From: Pyrenophora tritici-repentis
Taxonomy: Eukaryota > Ascomycota > Dothideomycetes > Pleosporales > Pleosporaceae
NCBI RefSeq assembly: GCF_003171515.1
Contig: NC_089390.1
Location: forward strand, 8,126,274-8,190,273
Direction of reading: 5' to 3'
Length of the DNA stretch: 64,000 bases
The position numbers and the translations under genes were made by a program. The notes beneath the pieces are model-generated. The model was not told where the DNA came from. It saw only the letters and a program-made list of their open reading frames with translations, and ran no database searches. Shown one piece after another: positions 21,901 to 33,010 of the stretch; the stretch's first letter is position 1, and every line of letters begins with the position of its first letter.

Positions 21901-22279
21901 TCTTTGGTAACGGAGAGTTCTTCTCTTGCCACGCGGTGTGCGGAATAGTCCGAATCTTGTACGGAGGCTGTACATCTTCGTGGATTTGCGACATGTGCTG
22001 AAACTCCCACGCCAGCGCATCCTCTCGCTGGAACATAAGCTGTTGGATTAAGTGAACCTCATTCGGACGGAGATCTTCGCCAATATTCATCTTTCGAAGA
22101 CGCTCCGGGTTTAACCGATGCCCTCTCGGAAACGTTGCTGTACGGACATAGAAAAGGTGATCAAATGGGCCAATGTCCGGTCCTCTGAGTGCTATTCGAG
22201 CGGCTTGACGAGCTATTGCGCGCTCCTTCCAGTCCTTACGCCCGAGATCCATCGGTGCGTCTTCTCTCGGTATGTCCAC
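18953..22279 (-). CDS. pol: Pol of element B: RT, RNase H, integrase
   Basis: A 1108-codon open frame. Visible: the RT with ALFDLFSGYDQIPL, LPMGATNSVAVFV and a catalytic box FVDDIVVAG (Phe in place of the usual Tyr); RNase H with VGVDASVRGAGAHL and LECKALVWAL; the integrase zinc finger (HERLGHKG..C..C); and the DDE core with VDITHMPR, ISVDGGTENK and GLIERGHQG. The C-terminal tail is basic and disordered, without a chromodomain. It is one frame away from the linker 22318-22542; an extra G in the C4 run at 22324-22327 would join them. Confidence 0.92.
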   Translation of the reverse strand: MDIPREDAPMDLGRKDWKERAIARQAARIALRGPDIGPFDHLFYVRTATFPRGHRLNPERLRKMNIGEDLRPNEVHLIQQLMFQREDALAWEFQHMSQIHEDVQPPYKIRTIPHTAWQEKNSPLPKKLVPIVNAMVDVRAERGTFEHGDGQYRNKYFLVPKIERPVKPEDFRFINNAVRYNAVTLRDAYIPPSADEFSERFANRRTYALFDLFSGYDQIPLHTSSRDMTAFQTPNGLYRQCTLPMGATNSVAVFVRAVMKILHDHLPETAPFVDDIVVAGPRDDYGGEEAFDGVRRFVLEHALQMDKVLTDIARAEATVSGKKSWWGVPRMAIVGYEVDKDGRHPAKDKVRKILEWPECRTVKEVRQFVGIVVYYRQWIFCFSLKAEPLFVLLRKDARWIWGDEQRHAMKILKEAITSPPALVAINYRGGLLIVGVDASVRGAGAHLEQVGPDGRRHTIRFESTLWSEAESKLHSTKLECKALVWALKVFQVHLYGHPFRVETDAKVLIAQLNRSSPDLPGSVMNRWLATILQWEFEIVHVPGKKNVIPDALSRYPQPEGWTPPKEDEDDLEPFIDRVLNRYEEINLVMATEETIGKLLTDEYDEKSEEIAVFLRTLKRPDGLRGQERRKWTKNAARFFVRDRHLFRKATKAMPVRRVVDGEDLQAALIQEIHERLGHKGIQTTFGAVCQRYWWDGMYRQVAKQLGPCKVCQTMRGTRKEAELNSTYSRAMWSWWTVDITHMPRVRGRTYLLVAREYLSGWPETRALSTASSDSVAKFIFEEICCRWGVPERISVDGGTENKSVVQSLATLFGIHRVQASAYNSRAQGLIERGHQGFIHGLAKMPGLWIDNLSAITWAERVSLRRPLGFSPAQLVLGQNPVLPIELVVPTWQSLPWSEVRSHADLLAVRATQLQFRRENLEEAVQRTRRLRREAVESRNAKKDVPKPFQVGDLVLVWDAIKSIDKSSDRKLDDRWRGPYRVREAQADKGYYRLEDLNEVAFPNTTRADRLKKFEELPEELEDSLLRGRLRLYPETERLPMARPTAPRQRQATPRADQTRDVQAGEDREGEQDRRTIVGGINRGNIVEGSRRGGQSRRLRIARGDSDTE

Positions 22280-22317
22280 AGGCTTTACTTTATCGGCGAC
22301 TCTCTTGTACAGGGTAT

Positions 22318-22542
22318 TTACTTCCCCGATAACCTGTCACGCGACAGACGAAACTGCTGCCTTACTATCTCCTCGAAGGACCTCTGCTCCTCCGCTGACA
22401 ACACCTGCCCCGACTTTCCCCCTTCCCGGCGGTCCAGCTCTTCCCCGAACAACCATCTGTACTCAGGCATGCGCGCAAACCAGCGCGCTACCCGCATGTC
22501 ACTCGGTATAAGTTCTGGGCAATACTCCTCCGCCGAGCACAC
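22318..22542 (-). CDS. Linker segment between Gag-Pro and Pol of element B
   Basis: A 75-codon piece (SAEEYCPELIPSDMRVARWF ... QQFRLSRDRLSGK) lying exactly between gag-pro and pol, in the third frame. Both junctions behave as one missing base in a homopolymer (22569-22575 and 22324-22327), so it is best read as an internal part of one polyprotein. Confidence 0.55.
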   Translation of the reverse strand: MCSAEEYCPELIPSDMRVARWFARMPEYRWLFGEELDRREGGKSGQVLSAEEQRSFEEIVRQQFRLSRDRLSGK

Positions 22543-22562
22543 TTCCCCAGTAAGCGCGCTCG

Positions 22563-25538
22563 CTATCCTTTTCCCTGATGCTCAATCGACGCCGCGTTGG
22601 CTGTAGGCGCTGGGTCACACCCTATAAAAGAAACTTCACGCCGACCGTCCATCGACTTGATGTAGCAAAGTGTCCGACCAACAGTGTCGAACTGTATCTG
22701 GAGACGCGCCGTTGCGCACCATGGTGTCCCAAGAAGAATTGCTCTCCGTAAACGTCTCACAATCCGAAAGTGCGTTGGCACTATAATCCCTCCAACTGCA
22801 ATTGGAACCGAATAAGCTGTGCCTACAAAGGGGTCCATCCCTCCATCGGCGGTTATCATGCCCTGCTGCAATTCGGGAGGCAGACCCGACTGATCTAGCT
22901 CAGTAATGTAGACATTCAGCGCTCTCGCTGTCGAAAGCCGCATAACGTTCAGCTGCGAGCCCGTGTCAATAAGCGCTCGACCCATACCACCGTGGAGAGA
23001 CACCCAGCATGTCGGCAACTGTCCTTTCACCGAATACCGCTGCTGCTGTAACTCGCCCTTTAGTCGCGCTTCGGAGGGCATTCTCGATTGCGCTTCGACG
23101 TAGCCGTCTTCCTCGTCACTAATCTCGTAGTTTTGGAAATCGTGGAGCTCATTGGCTTCCCCGACTCCCACTCGGTCAATTTTTCGGCTGCGATCCATCT
23201 TCGGACACAGCTGCGTCAGAATACCTTTCGTAATAACCTCCGGTTGAGAGCTCTCAGTCTCCACCACACAAGTATCTCCAGAACCCCAGTCATATAATCG
23301 CTGGACTGCCTCTTCTATCGAACCATCTTCATCACTATCAGCTTTTTCGTCATCAGATTTATTATTATTAGCTTGTTGGATCTCCATTGTCTCTCCTGAG
23401 CGCGTTTCGTCAACCTGAAAGTGCACACGCGGCCTACGCGCTTCCTCGAGTGCTTTGGTCACTGCCGCAGCTACTTCGGGAGACGCTAATAAATCGAGCT
23501 GCCGGATCCCGCGGACTTCCTGGTTTAACATTGCCTTTGCAAGTACCGTCGGTGCTGTGTTCTGGGCCATCGCCGCAAGGTCTTCGGTCGTCGGTATGGT
23601 CACAGGTGCGAAGGCTCGAGAGGCTTTCGGAACAGGCGCTGGTGCAGGTATAACATCGTGGTCCACTGTGGCGCTCCGACTGTCTCTCTCGCGCGTCCCG
23701 TTGCTTATCGGAGTGTCAAGACGTTGTTGAACCTGAGTTTCAGGCACCTGGGAGTCGTCGATCTCTACTTGGGCTCTATGCCTTAGCACCTCTGGCTCCT
23801 CTTCGACGTCCATGTCTTCATAGCTGCTCGCGGTCCGACTGCTCTTCATCCGAGGCATGCCTGGCTTCTTACCAAGGCGAGCTTCACGCTCCCGCTGTTC
23901 TTTCGCCAGTCGACCAGCCTTCGTGCGCCCATCTATGGCGTTGACTTCCGAGTCGTCTTCGGGGTGCAGTACTCTACAAGACACGGTTTCAAGGAACTGC
24001 GCAGCTGACCGAAGGGCCATCGTTTGCCTCGCCATCAGCTCCGCTTCCTCGCTTGACTCTACTGTGTAGCTCTCGCCGCTGTTACCAGTCTTTTCAACCT
24101 TAATAGGCCTTCCTGCTGCGTCGAACCAATTTGGGAGAACTTCTTGCATGGGCCGCTTTAGTTGGTCATCGGTCACCTTGAAACGCTCCTTTAAAGACTG
24201 AAGTAGCCACTCGAGAACCTCACTCCCAAAGGGTTTCGGCGCAATGCCTCCGCCAGGGAACATGCCCCAGATGTCTGTCGGGTAGGGTCCGAAGTAGTAC
24301 CGGACTTGCTTCCAGCCATTCGGTTGCTCCTCGCTCCGGGTGTGGCACCACCGATTACTCTTCAGAAGGTTCTGGTCCGGACAATTCGCGATAATGTGCC
24401 CTTCTCTGCCACAGCACCTGCAGCGAGCACGCTGCGGCTCTCGGTTGCCTGCGTAATGTACGCCTACCTGCGGGTTGACTATTGGTGGGTAGATTGACTT
24501 GAAGCTCCCGTCATTGCGTTCTAGTATCTCCGTGCTTACCCGGTGGGGTCTTAGCACAAGCTGCTTGTAGGCCTCTGCGTAATTCTCTGGCTTAGCGAAC
24601 AGTCTTCGGATCCCAATATTGCCCTCAGCCATCTCGTTGAACTGTTCTATAGTCATCGACAGTCCTTGGAAACGCTGGATTAGATCCTCCACAGCCTGAT
24701 CAACTTTCGGAGCAGCTGCCTTGTCGGGCTGAGCAGCAATCGGAAGAATCCCCGGAACACTCTGCCGAGGGGCTTCTGAAGGTCTCTTGAATGTCGGGAT
24801 AGACTCTTCTACTACTCCTGCATCGCGGCGGGCTAGTCTCCGGCTTGTCGAACTGTAGTCAGAGTATAGGGCACTCAACCCCTCCTCTTGCGCTTGGTGC
24901 TCACGGACAAACTGGTAGATCTTCTCAATCTTGAACGAGGTGACGTCGTCTAGACGCGGCCGATCATCCTTCGGCATGTGGTGCATTACTCGCTCCATGT
25001 CCTCTATAGCCAGGCCCCGGAAGAAGAAGTGTCCTTTCTCAAGCTTTGCGACTTGTCCTCGGCTCTCCGCAGCTGCAAAGTAGGTCACAAAGTTCTGGTA
25101 ATATTCGACAATTCGGACCGCAGGTTGTCGTCGCTGCACCTCCTTCACGTAGTTTTCGATGAAAGCTCGGGTACCTCTCTGCCGAAATTCATCCTGCCCC
25201 GCATACAGCTCTCGAAGCTCCTCCTTGTACTCCTGGTAGCTCTCTATCCCATAGTAGCTTGGCAACTTTCGGATAAACGCCTTATACTTTTGTGTGCAGA
25301 AGTATGGTAGCTGCTTCTTCCGAAGCTCCTCTGGCCAGCCCACTCGATCAGCTTCGAAGTCGTACTCGTCTAAGAACTCTGAAATGTTCTCTCCATCAAA
25401 GCGTGGCGCGTGCACATCGTGAGGCTCTAGCTTGCCTAGGTACTGACGATAAGAGTCACGGGCTGCAGGTTGTCCAGGCTCTGCCATTAGGATTGACACA
25501 GGCTCCTCGCTCTGTGCTGAAGACGTCTCGGACGGCAT
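22563..25538 (-). CDS. gag: Gag-protease of element B
   Basis: A 991-codon frame from ATG 25538. The N-terminal capsid-like region is alpha-helical and rich in charged and aromatic residues (ISEFLDEYDFEADRVGW). A CCHC knuckle, CRCCGREGHIIANC, lies near residue 375. A long low-complexity acidic region follows. Near residue 880 is a retropepsin motif, ALIDTGSQLNVM, followed by ILLGTPWC. The protease is thus encoded with Gag. The frame closes at 22563 just before the linker. Confidence 0.9.
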   Translation of the reverse strand: MPSETSSAQSEEPVSILMAEPGQPAARDSYRQYLGKLEPHDVHAPRFDGENISEFLDEYDFEADRVGWPEELRKKQLPYFCTQKYKAFIRKLPSYYGIESYQEYKEELRELYAGQDEFRQRGTRAFIENYVKEVQRRQPAVRIVEYYQNFVTYFAAAESRGQVAKLEKGHFFFRGLAIEDMERVMHHMPKDDRPRLDDVTSFKIEKIYQFVREHQAQEEGLSALYSDYSSTSRRLARRDAGVVEESIPTFKRPSEAPRQSVPGILPIAAQPDKAAAPKVDQAVEDLIQRFQGLSMTIEQFNEMAEGNIGIRRLFAKPENYAEAYKQLVLRPHRVSTEILERNDGSFKSIYPPIVNPQVGVHYAGNREPQRARCRCCGREGHIIANCPDQNLLKSNRWCHTRSEEQPNGWKQVRYYFGPYPTDIWGMFPGGGIAPKPFGSEVLEWLLQSLKERFKVTDDQLKRPMQEVLPNWFDAAGRPIKVEKTGNSGESYTVESSEEAELMARQTMALRSAAQFLETVSCRVLHPEDDSEVNAIDGRTKAGRLAKEQREREARLGKKPGMPRMKSSRTASSYEDMDVEEEPEVLRHRAQVEIDDSQVPETQVQQRLDTPISNGTRERDSRSATVDHDVIPAPAPVPKASRAFAPVTIPTTEDLAAMAQNTAPTVLAKAMLNQEVRGIRQLDLLASPEVAAAVTKALEEARRPRVHFQVDETRSGETMEIQQANNNKSDDEKADSDEDGSIEEAVQRLYDWGSGDTCVVETESSQPEVITKGILTQLCPKMDRSRKIDRVGVGEANELHDFQNYEISDEEDGYVEAQSRMPSEARLKGELQQQRYSVKGQLPTCWVSLHGGMGRALIDTGSQLNVMRLSTARALNVYITELDQSGLPPELQQGMITADGGMDPFVGTAYSVPIAVGGIIVPTHFRIVRRLRRAILLGTPWCATARLQIQFDTVGRTLCYIKSMDGRREVSFIGCDPAPTANAASIEHQGKG

Positions 25539-25981
25539 ATTATTCGATAAAAGAGACCTGCTCTGACTGTGTCTTGGACACTAAACGTTATTCCTCTTCT
25601 CTTGTTCTGAATACAGATCCGCTGCTTCCGGACTCCCGATTGCCTCTCTGAGACAGGTTCCTTCCCTCTCTTCCGATGTCCCTTCACCGCCTTGGTGAAA
25701 GTGCCTCCTTAGCACTGGGCGTTACGCTCTCGCCTACTCCTATTCGGCTGTACGTTGTGCCGGTTCTGCAGTCCTTCTGCAGGTTACCACACCGCTCCGC
25801 TGACACCGTAGAGACTCCCCGAGAGTTCCGCCGCCTTGGCAAACTTTATCGAGAAGCGCTCAGAGTTCAATGGGGTCCCCGAAAACTCGTCGTGGGTCTC
25901 TGCCCCTCCGACTTCTCCTCGAAAACAGGTAAAACAAAGAGGTTTCTCTACTACTCCACCGATAGACCGTCGTGTCCCCCT

Positions 25982-25995
25982 GGTTAGGTCACCAA
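25982..25995 (-). promoter_or_regulatory. tRNA-type primer-binding site of element B
   Basis: The minus strand reads TTGGTGACCTAACC directly after the A-type LTR end (..CTTACA). TGG followed by an acceptor-stem-like sequence is the usual complement of a tRNA CCA end. I cannot name the tRNA. B therefore seems to prime differently from A, C and D. Confidence 0.6.
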
Positions 25996-26203
25996 TGTAA
26001 GGGTCTCACATAGGTCAGGTATTTGAAACTGTGTTGAATTACAAAGTAATTGCAGTGCAGAGCTTGTAAGAAGCTCTGCGCGGAATATATCTAAGTGGGG
26101 GTGTGCATGGGCCACCAAACAGGTGGCTCGTGCGCGAACATCAAAACAACGCTAAGGCATCTGGCAGGTGGCCTGTGCGGGGCAACGGCCCAAAACCATC
26201 ACA
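25996..26203 (-). repeat. LTR shared by A copy 2 (3') and element B (5' side)
   Basis: Reads TGTGATGG..CTTACA on the minus strand. It is preceded by the A polypurine tract (26204-26214) and followed without a gap by the PBS of element B. Confidence 0.93.
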
Positions 26204-26222
26204 CGTCCCCCCCGAAAAGCGC

Positions 26223-29200
26223 TCAAAGTTCCGACTGAGGCGCAAACTTATTTGAGTACTTGCTATCTAGTAGCTGGAGCAGGGCTATAGCGAGCTGTCC
26301 GTCGTCATCGTAGTCATGAAATGTGGCGTGTGGTCCTGGTCGGCCAGGGTTGCGGCTGTGAAAGTCCTGGACTGACTCTTTACAGCTGCGCAGGTTATGG
26401 TAGGGCTGCCATGGCTCTGACTGATCGTCGCCCACCCATTCCACCTTGTATTGCAGCAATCCACGCTCACCTGTGTGAGGGTCGACGAGATTGCGTCGTA
26501 TGCGAGAGTCTAGGACTTGGGAGACCACGTATTCTGTGACTCCATCGTTGCCAAGGTGGACTTCGGGGGGAGCGGCATCGCCTGGACGAGGTTGTCCGGG
26601 TAAGGCGTCGTCCTCGTACGGTTGTAGGAGCCATGGGTGGAAGGCTGGGAAGATAGCTTTAAGCTGAGGAGGGAGGTCTAGTTCGTAGGCCATGTTGTCA
26701 ATGACCCGAGTGATCTGGTATGGCCCTATATTCTTGTGGTCTAGTGACTTAACTGGTCTTTCGGTTTTAATGTGGCGGGCGTTCAGCATCACCCAGTCAC
26801 CCACGTCGAACCGTGGTGCTGGGTATCGGTTCGCGTCTGCGAACTCTTTCATCTTGTCTTGAGCCCATAGGATTTGTTGTCGCAGGAAGGTGCGCGTTGT
26901 GTCAATGCGCTGGGCGAGGGCATCAGCGTTCCGTTGCTGTTGGGCGATAGTAGGGTGGTTGTTAAGGGGGCGCAGAAGGTGAGCGGGCTCCAGTCCAGAT
27001 CGCGGTTGGCGTCCCTTTGTGGCGAGGAACGGAGATAACCCGGTAGCTGTGCTAATGGCCGAATTGGCTTCAAATTCTGCTAAAGGCAATAGCTGGGCCC
27101 AATCCGTCTGTAGGTAGTTAACGTACGCCCTTAGGTATTGTTTGAGATCGGCGTTTGCATTCTCGGTCTGACCGTCGGTTTCTGGGTGATGGGAGGTAGA
27201 GAGTTTAGGGTGCGTTCCCACCTGGGCACACAGGCGATTCCAGAAATGTGACGTGAATTGGCGGCCCCGATCTGATACAAGAGACCTTGGGTATCCTTCC
27301 TCTTTCCAGATGTATTCCATAAACTTGTCAACGACTGTAGGCACCTCTAGGTTTTCCATTGCAATGAACTTCTTCATTTTTGATAGACGGTCAACCACGA
27401 CCATGATGTGTTGGTAAGAGTGACCACACCAGGTTGACTTAGGCAGTGGGGTGATGAAGTCGATGGATATGTCATCCCAGTACTGAGTAGGGACAGGCAG
27501 CGGGTGAAGCAAACTATGTTTGGCGGTGCGGTTAACCTTAGAGCGTTTACAGGTTAGACAGTTGTTGGTAAAGCGCGCAATTGTGTTCGTCATGCCCTGC
27601 CAGTAGTACCACTGGCTTACTTGTTGGTACGTCGTCGTGCGACCTCCGTGGCCGCCCGGTAGGCTATTGTGGATGTGTGCGATAATCCTCGTACGGAGTT
27701 TCTCACTGAAGGGGACGACAAGACGCCCGTTGCCAATAAATAGCTTGCCGTCGTTGCTGGCTTCTAGGTCGGCTAGTTCCATCCGAATGCCTTCCGCTAT
27801 GAGGTAATGTGGGATACGGCGGTCATTAGAAGCGAGGGCTGTCTTTACATCGCGTAGGCGTGGGTCGCTAAGGCAGAGTTCTAAGAGGACATCGTCGAGG
27901 GGGCGATCGTCGGCTCCTTCGATGTCGTCATATGGGTCATGGGTGCCCTTTAGGGAGAAGCGGGCTAACCCTACCAACATTGTAGAGGTGGACAGTGAAG
28001 CGCCTTCGCCGCTCTCTTGCATCAGTGTAAGGACGGAGCCTAGGTCGCAAGGATTGTCGCCCAGGCATACTCCGGCGAGGCGTACAGCGGCATAGCTGCC
28101 GCCCCATCGGTTGGAACCTAGGATAGTCTGGCATTGGTGCTGGACCGGTCGTCCGTGACTGAGTCTGGCAAGTCTCCTGTCCGGCGGGTAAGGCTGTCGG
28201 GTTTAGTACCCTGTTTACCAGGGCGGTATTGTATGCGAAAGTCGAATTCCTCTAGGAACTCAGCCCAGCGGGCTTGTCGACGATTGAGATTGCGTTTAGA
28301 GCGGAAGTATTCGAGCCCGCGATGGTCTGTTAGCACTTCTACCGCCTCAGGAACTCCTGCGAGTTCTGGCCTCCATTCCTCGAAGGCGCGGACTATAGCG
28401 AGGAGCTCCTTGTCGTATATCTCGTAATTACACTCTGTGGGCGACATCTTCTTTGAGAGATAGGCGACCGGCCGGACTGATCCGTCTGGCTGGACCTGGG
28501 AGAGCACTGCTGCGTACACATAGTCAGACGCGTCAGTTTCTACGATAGTCTTTAGGTCGGGGTCAAAGTGGGCGAGCACCACGTCGCTACAGAAGGCGAC
28601 TTTCAGTGCGAGGAAGGAGCGCTCAGCTTCTTTAGTCATCTTGAATAGCTTAGGGTCGCCCTTAGTGAGATGCGTTAAAGGTTTTGCGATATCCGAGAAA
28701 CCGCGTATAAATCGGCGGTAGAAGTTAGCAAAACCTAAAAAGGCTTGTACATCTTTTAGAGATTGCGGAAGCTTCCAGTCCTGAATGGCGCTGACTTTGT
28801 CTGGGTCCATTTTAATACCGTCGGCGGTGATGATAAGCCCGAGGAATTTAACCTCTGTCGTTATGAAGTCGGATTTAAGAATGTCCATAGGCAATCCGGC
28901 GTCTGCGAGCCGAGAGACTACCTGTACTAGGTGCTTCTCGTGTTGATCAAGAGTCTCACTAAAGATAATTACATCGTCTAAGTAAGCCATGCAGAACTCA
29001 TCGAGATATTCGTGTAGGACGTCGTTAATGTATGCTTGGAAGGTTCCTGGGCTATTGCACATGCCGAAGGGCATAACAGTGTATTGGTACAGTCCGTAGG
29101 GCGTGATGAAGGCGGAGAGGTGTTTATGTTCTTCTTTGATGCGTATCTTATTGAATGCGGCGATCACATCTACCTTGGAGAAGTATCGCGATTTTGAGAG

Positions 29201-30597
29201 CTTAGCAAGCATGTCCCGGATTAGTGGTGGGGCATTTCGGTTCTTGACAGTGTGGGCGTTCAGACCGCGATAGTCGACGCATATGCGGATGCCTCCACCT
29301 GGCTTGCGCACAACAAGAAGGGGTGCGGCCCAGGCGGAAGTGCTGCGTTCGACGTGTCCTTTCTTGATCATGTCGTCCACATAGAGTTTCACCGCTCGGG
29401 CTTCATCTCGGGACATTGGGCGTAGACGCTGGAATGACGGCTTAGGCGGCTGGCCAGTATCGTCGAGCTTAAGTTCGATTTTGTGGTCAAGGTTACCCCG
29501 GAGCTCTGGGAGCTCGTCCGCTTCTTTAGGGTCAAAACCTTGGTACAAGGGATGAAGGACCTTAGGTAATCGCTTGAGGATTTCTTGTCTCGTCATGTGC
29601 GGACGTTCCATCTTGTCGCGGAACTTCTCGTAATCCTCTGGGAGCACTTTGGCTCCTGCAGCACGTAGGTGCTGAGTGTCCTCCCATTCCTTGTCGGATA
29701 GCTCGGCGATGCGGCCGATTTCATCGTAAGAGGTGATACAAATGTCCTGGTCGTGACAGACGGCTGCCGCGGCTACGCGGCTAGAGATGAAAGCTACATC
29801 AATTGGTGGGGGTGCTTTGGGGTGACGAGCAACCTTCCGGCAAGGGTCAGGGACCTGGGGGAGAGGTTGCTTGTGGTGCCGGCTGCTCTGAGTGTGACAG
29901 GGTCGGTGGTCGTGGATACAGTTAATTAGACAGTGCTCCGAGTCAAAACTTAGAGACATGTCTTTCCAGTTAACTCGGGGTTCATGGGTTTGGAACCAGG
30001 GCGTTCCTAGGATCATTTGGACACCAGAGAGTTTGGTGACATAGGCTAGGACATCTTCGGTGTGGGTGCCAAATGTGACAGTTACCCGGGCCATATGGGT
30101 AACGCCTGCCACTAGAGAGCCATCAGCGAGTTCTAGAGTAGCAGGCTGGGAGAGAGAGATAAGGTCGTATTTATGTGCGCGGGCATGAGAAGAATCAATG
30201 AAGAGAGAAGCACAACCAGTGTCACCCATGATTTCGACGTGTTGAGGAGAGGAGCGATGAGAAGAAATGATTCCTTTAAAGACTAATTGCTGGCCTACTA
30301 GAGGCTGATACTTATCACCGCGTATAGCGGCGGCAGCAATGGCCGAGACGGTGATCCGGGATCCAGTCTGGCTCTGTTGTTTTAGAGCCTTGACACGGTT
30401 CGCAATTGCCTGGAGTGTTGGATCCGGGTCGGACTCATCGTCAGAGCTGACTTCTACGGTAGGGGAAAGGGCTAGGGTCAAAGAATCGTCGACAAAGCGG
30501 TTAGGATGTAACTCCTCTTCTTCTTCGCTGTCTTCGACAGAAGGGGCAGGGGGAATTAGGGGATGTGCTGGTGGTTGTACTGGGGGTGGCTTCTCAT
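26223..30597 (-). CDS. pol: Pol of element A copy 2
   Basis: Same domain order as copy 1: protease DTGCASLF, RT with YLDDVIIFS, RNase H, integrase HHCC/DDE and chromodomain. Open from the linker down to 28118, then broken by a missing G at 28145-28146 (CC, GGG in copy 1) within the RNase H-integrase spacer, and open again from about 28115 to 26223. The two C-run shifts of copy 1 are absent here (both runs are C5), so the protease joins the RT in frame. Confidence 0.92.
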
Positions 30598-30633
30598 GCC
30601 GGGGAGGTCCCTGGGGGCGACTGTCGCCAGGGA

Positions 30634-32943
30634 CTAAGCATTTTCCGAAGGTTGGGGAGAGGTGGAGGTGACGCTAGCTGCGGCGCCCTTGACCTTAGGG
30701 CGGGCTGGCTCTCCGACGGGTACGCCATTGTTAGCAATAGCCTTCTCAAGAGCGTCCTGAACTTCGGGGTACGAGTCAAAAGAGGCGACCGGCTCCTTAG
30801 AGCAGTAACCTCCTGTAGCCTTAAAGGTGTGATTCTTCTTAAGACAGTTGAAACAACGATTTAAGTGACGGAGGACCTTGACCTGGATGTCAGAGCGGCC
30901 ACGGGGGCCAGATCCGAGCTGGATCCACCGTTCCGGGGTCCGTTAGAGGGAGTGGACTTATTGCCGCCTGCTCCGCCGCCCCGCCACCTTCTAAACTCTG
31001 ATTTCCTCTACGGTTGCCAGTTGTAGTGGCTCGTTGTGGGTTGGACTGTTCGAGGAGACGAAGGGTTTGACAGAAGTCAAGGTAGGTGAGGCTAGACTCT
31101 AAGACTTTCATGGCGGTCATGTCGCGCCACCATACAGGCAGCCGGTTGCGCATGAACTGGATCTTGAGGGTGTCGGGCCAACGAAGGGCCGAGGTGCCGA
31201 CGTTAAAGCGGGCGATGTACTCACCCATAGACTCTGTGGGCTTCATAGTGGAATTCAAGCTCTCATACCAGGACTGAGCTTCGATGCTAGTGTTCAGCGA
31301 CTTATAGACAGAGTCAAGGATAGACCAAGCCTCGTTACTGTGCGCGAACTCAGCTCCAGGTTCGAGGTACCCATGCTGGAGGCATCCGAAAGCCTTGTCC
31401 TTGGTCTTCTGGCGGATGTAGCTAAGCTTCTTGGTTTCTGAGGCGAACTCGTAGGGATAATCAGCAAACCAATCGGTGACGTCCATCTTCCACTTAAGAT
31501 AGTCGGCGGAAGTGGTGCCATTACCGGAGAATGCCTCAGGTTCAGGTTTCTTTGGGCGGGGGTGGCGACGGTGATCGTACTCTTCGTCATCGGAGTATCG
31601 ATTTTTCGTAGACTGAGTGCCGCGCTGACCTTGGCGAGAGAGGGCTGGTAGAGGACTGTTGGCATCGTCGCCTTCAGAGTCCGATGAGTCTGGGGGGAAG
31701 GGCCTGTGTGGCCGCGCCTGGCTGACCTAGAAACCTTGGCTGTAGCCTGTTTTAGCTTAGCCTGGAGTTTCTTCATATTCTCTAATGTGGCTCGGTGGGC
31801 GTCGTGCTCCTGTCGGTATTTGTCCTTGTAGGCCGATTTGCGGGCGGCGAGGTTCTCTGCCTGGTTCTGGGCCTGCTGGTAGTCTTCGTGAGCGCTTCCG
31901 CGCGCGTCGCGGAGCTCCTCGGTTAGGCGTGCAACTGTAGCGACGGAAGACTGAAGTTGGTCCTGGCAGTTCTTAAGGACAGCCTGTGTGTCAGCGACGT
32001 CGCCCTTGTAACCCTCAAGGATATCTTGGGTTTCTTGATCCTTGCTGTGGAGGTTTTCGATGACCTTGTCTCTTGCGAGAAGCTGTTCGCCTAACTGATC
32101 GCTGTGTTTGCGCTCGTTGCCGAGGTCTCTCCACATATCGCGGATTTGATCATATAGTCTGTTCAACGCCTTAGACTGGTCATTATTCGTATGTCCGATA
32201 GGCGTAGTGTGGAGAGAATCTTTGCGTTGGGGGTTGCCTTGCGCATCGTTCTCCCAGAGGTCGAAGGTGGTCACGTTATCCTCGCGAGGAATGACGTAGG
32301 ACGTAGAGGGCTGTCGCTCGAATTGCGCACGCTCGTAGGCGTGTTCAACTAGGGGTTCTAAGGACGCGGCGGGTCCAGGTGAGAGCCACGCTTCAGAAAA
32401 ATAATCAGTGTCGACTTCGGCCTGAGACTGGCGCGAGTAGCGGCGTTGCTCGCTCATTAATGGGTAGCGTATGCCCAATGGGCTGCTCAAGTCGGCGCGA
32501 TGGTCTATGAAGGCCACGCCCTTCTTGCGCGTAGTGATTGTGGTCGGAAGCTCGTCGTCAGAGTCGTCGGAAATGTCCAGTGGCTGCTGTACACTATCGG
32601 TGTGGCCGAGGGAGGGGTAGCGTCCTGGAATGCGTACGTCCCTGTCGAAGAGGTTGTTCTTGCCGTGTGCTCGGGGGAGGCCGCTGGCGCGACGCTCTAG
32701 GGTTTCTTTGGTCTGGGAGGTGGGCGCCGTCGCACGCGAAGGCTGTTCGGGGGCTGAGTTCTCGTGGCTCTCGTCCATACGGGAGCGGTTCATGGTTGCG
32801 GCCGTCTCTCGCATGAAACGAGGGACGCCGAGGGCAGGATTTCGGTGTTCTGTAGTGCTGGGGCGAGTATCGCGCGATGTCTCCTCAGTGAGGAGTTCCA
32901 CGATCTCGGGATGAGGGGAGTCACGAGCCCCCAGAGGGTTCAT
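30634..32943 (-). CDS. gag: Gag of element A copy 2
   Basis: ATG at 32943, equivalent to base 70 of copy 1. The first 549 codons are open down to 31294, because the two early breaks of copy 1 are absent. The C6 run shared with copy 1 again shifts the frame before the MDVTDWFADYPYE capsid segment (31486). A G4 run (C4 at 30979-30982, G5 in copy 1) breaks the Gly-rich linker before the CFNCLKKNH knuckle. It ends at TAG (30634-30636). Confidence 0.85.
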
Positions 32944-33010
32944 GACTTGTTCGACGGGGCGCTTCTCGTGAGGCGCACCGTTGGGCCAGTGTTCGGTGAC
33001 TGCAATTACG

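Larger units (their letters stand above)
18624..25995 (-). mobile_element. Ty3/gypsy element 'B' (5' LTR replaced by an A LTR)
   Basis: Internal region of a second gypsy lineage on the minus strand: PBS at 25995-25982, leader, gag-protease (25538-22563), linker (22542-22318) and pol (22279-18953). No chromodomain is evident. No LTR of its own was recognised upstream: the PBS directly touches the inner LTR of gypsy A copy 2. The 3' LTR is only guessed. Confidence 0.8.

Noticed and set aside
18603..24497. Plus-strand open frames opposite element B
   Set aside because: They are antisense shadows of long gypsy frames with clear protease, RT and integrase motifs.
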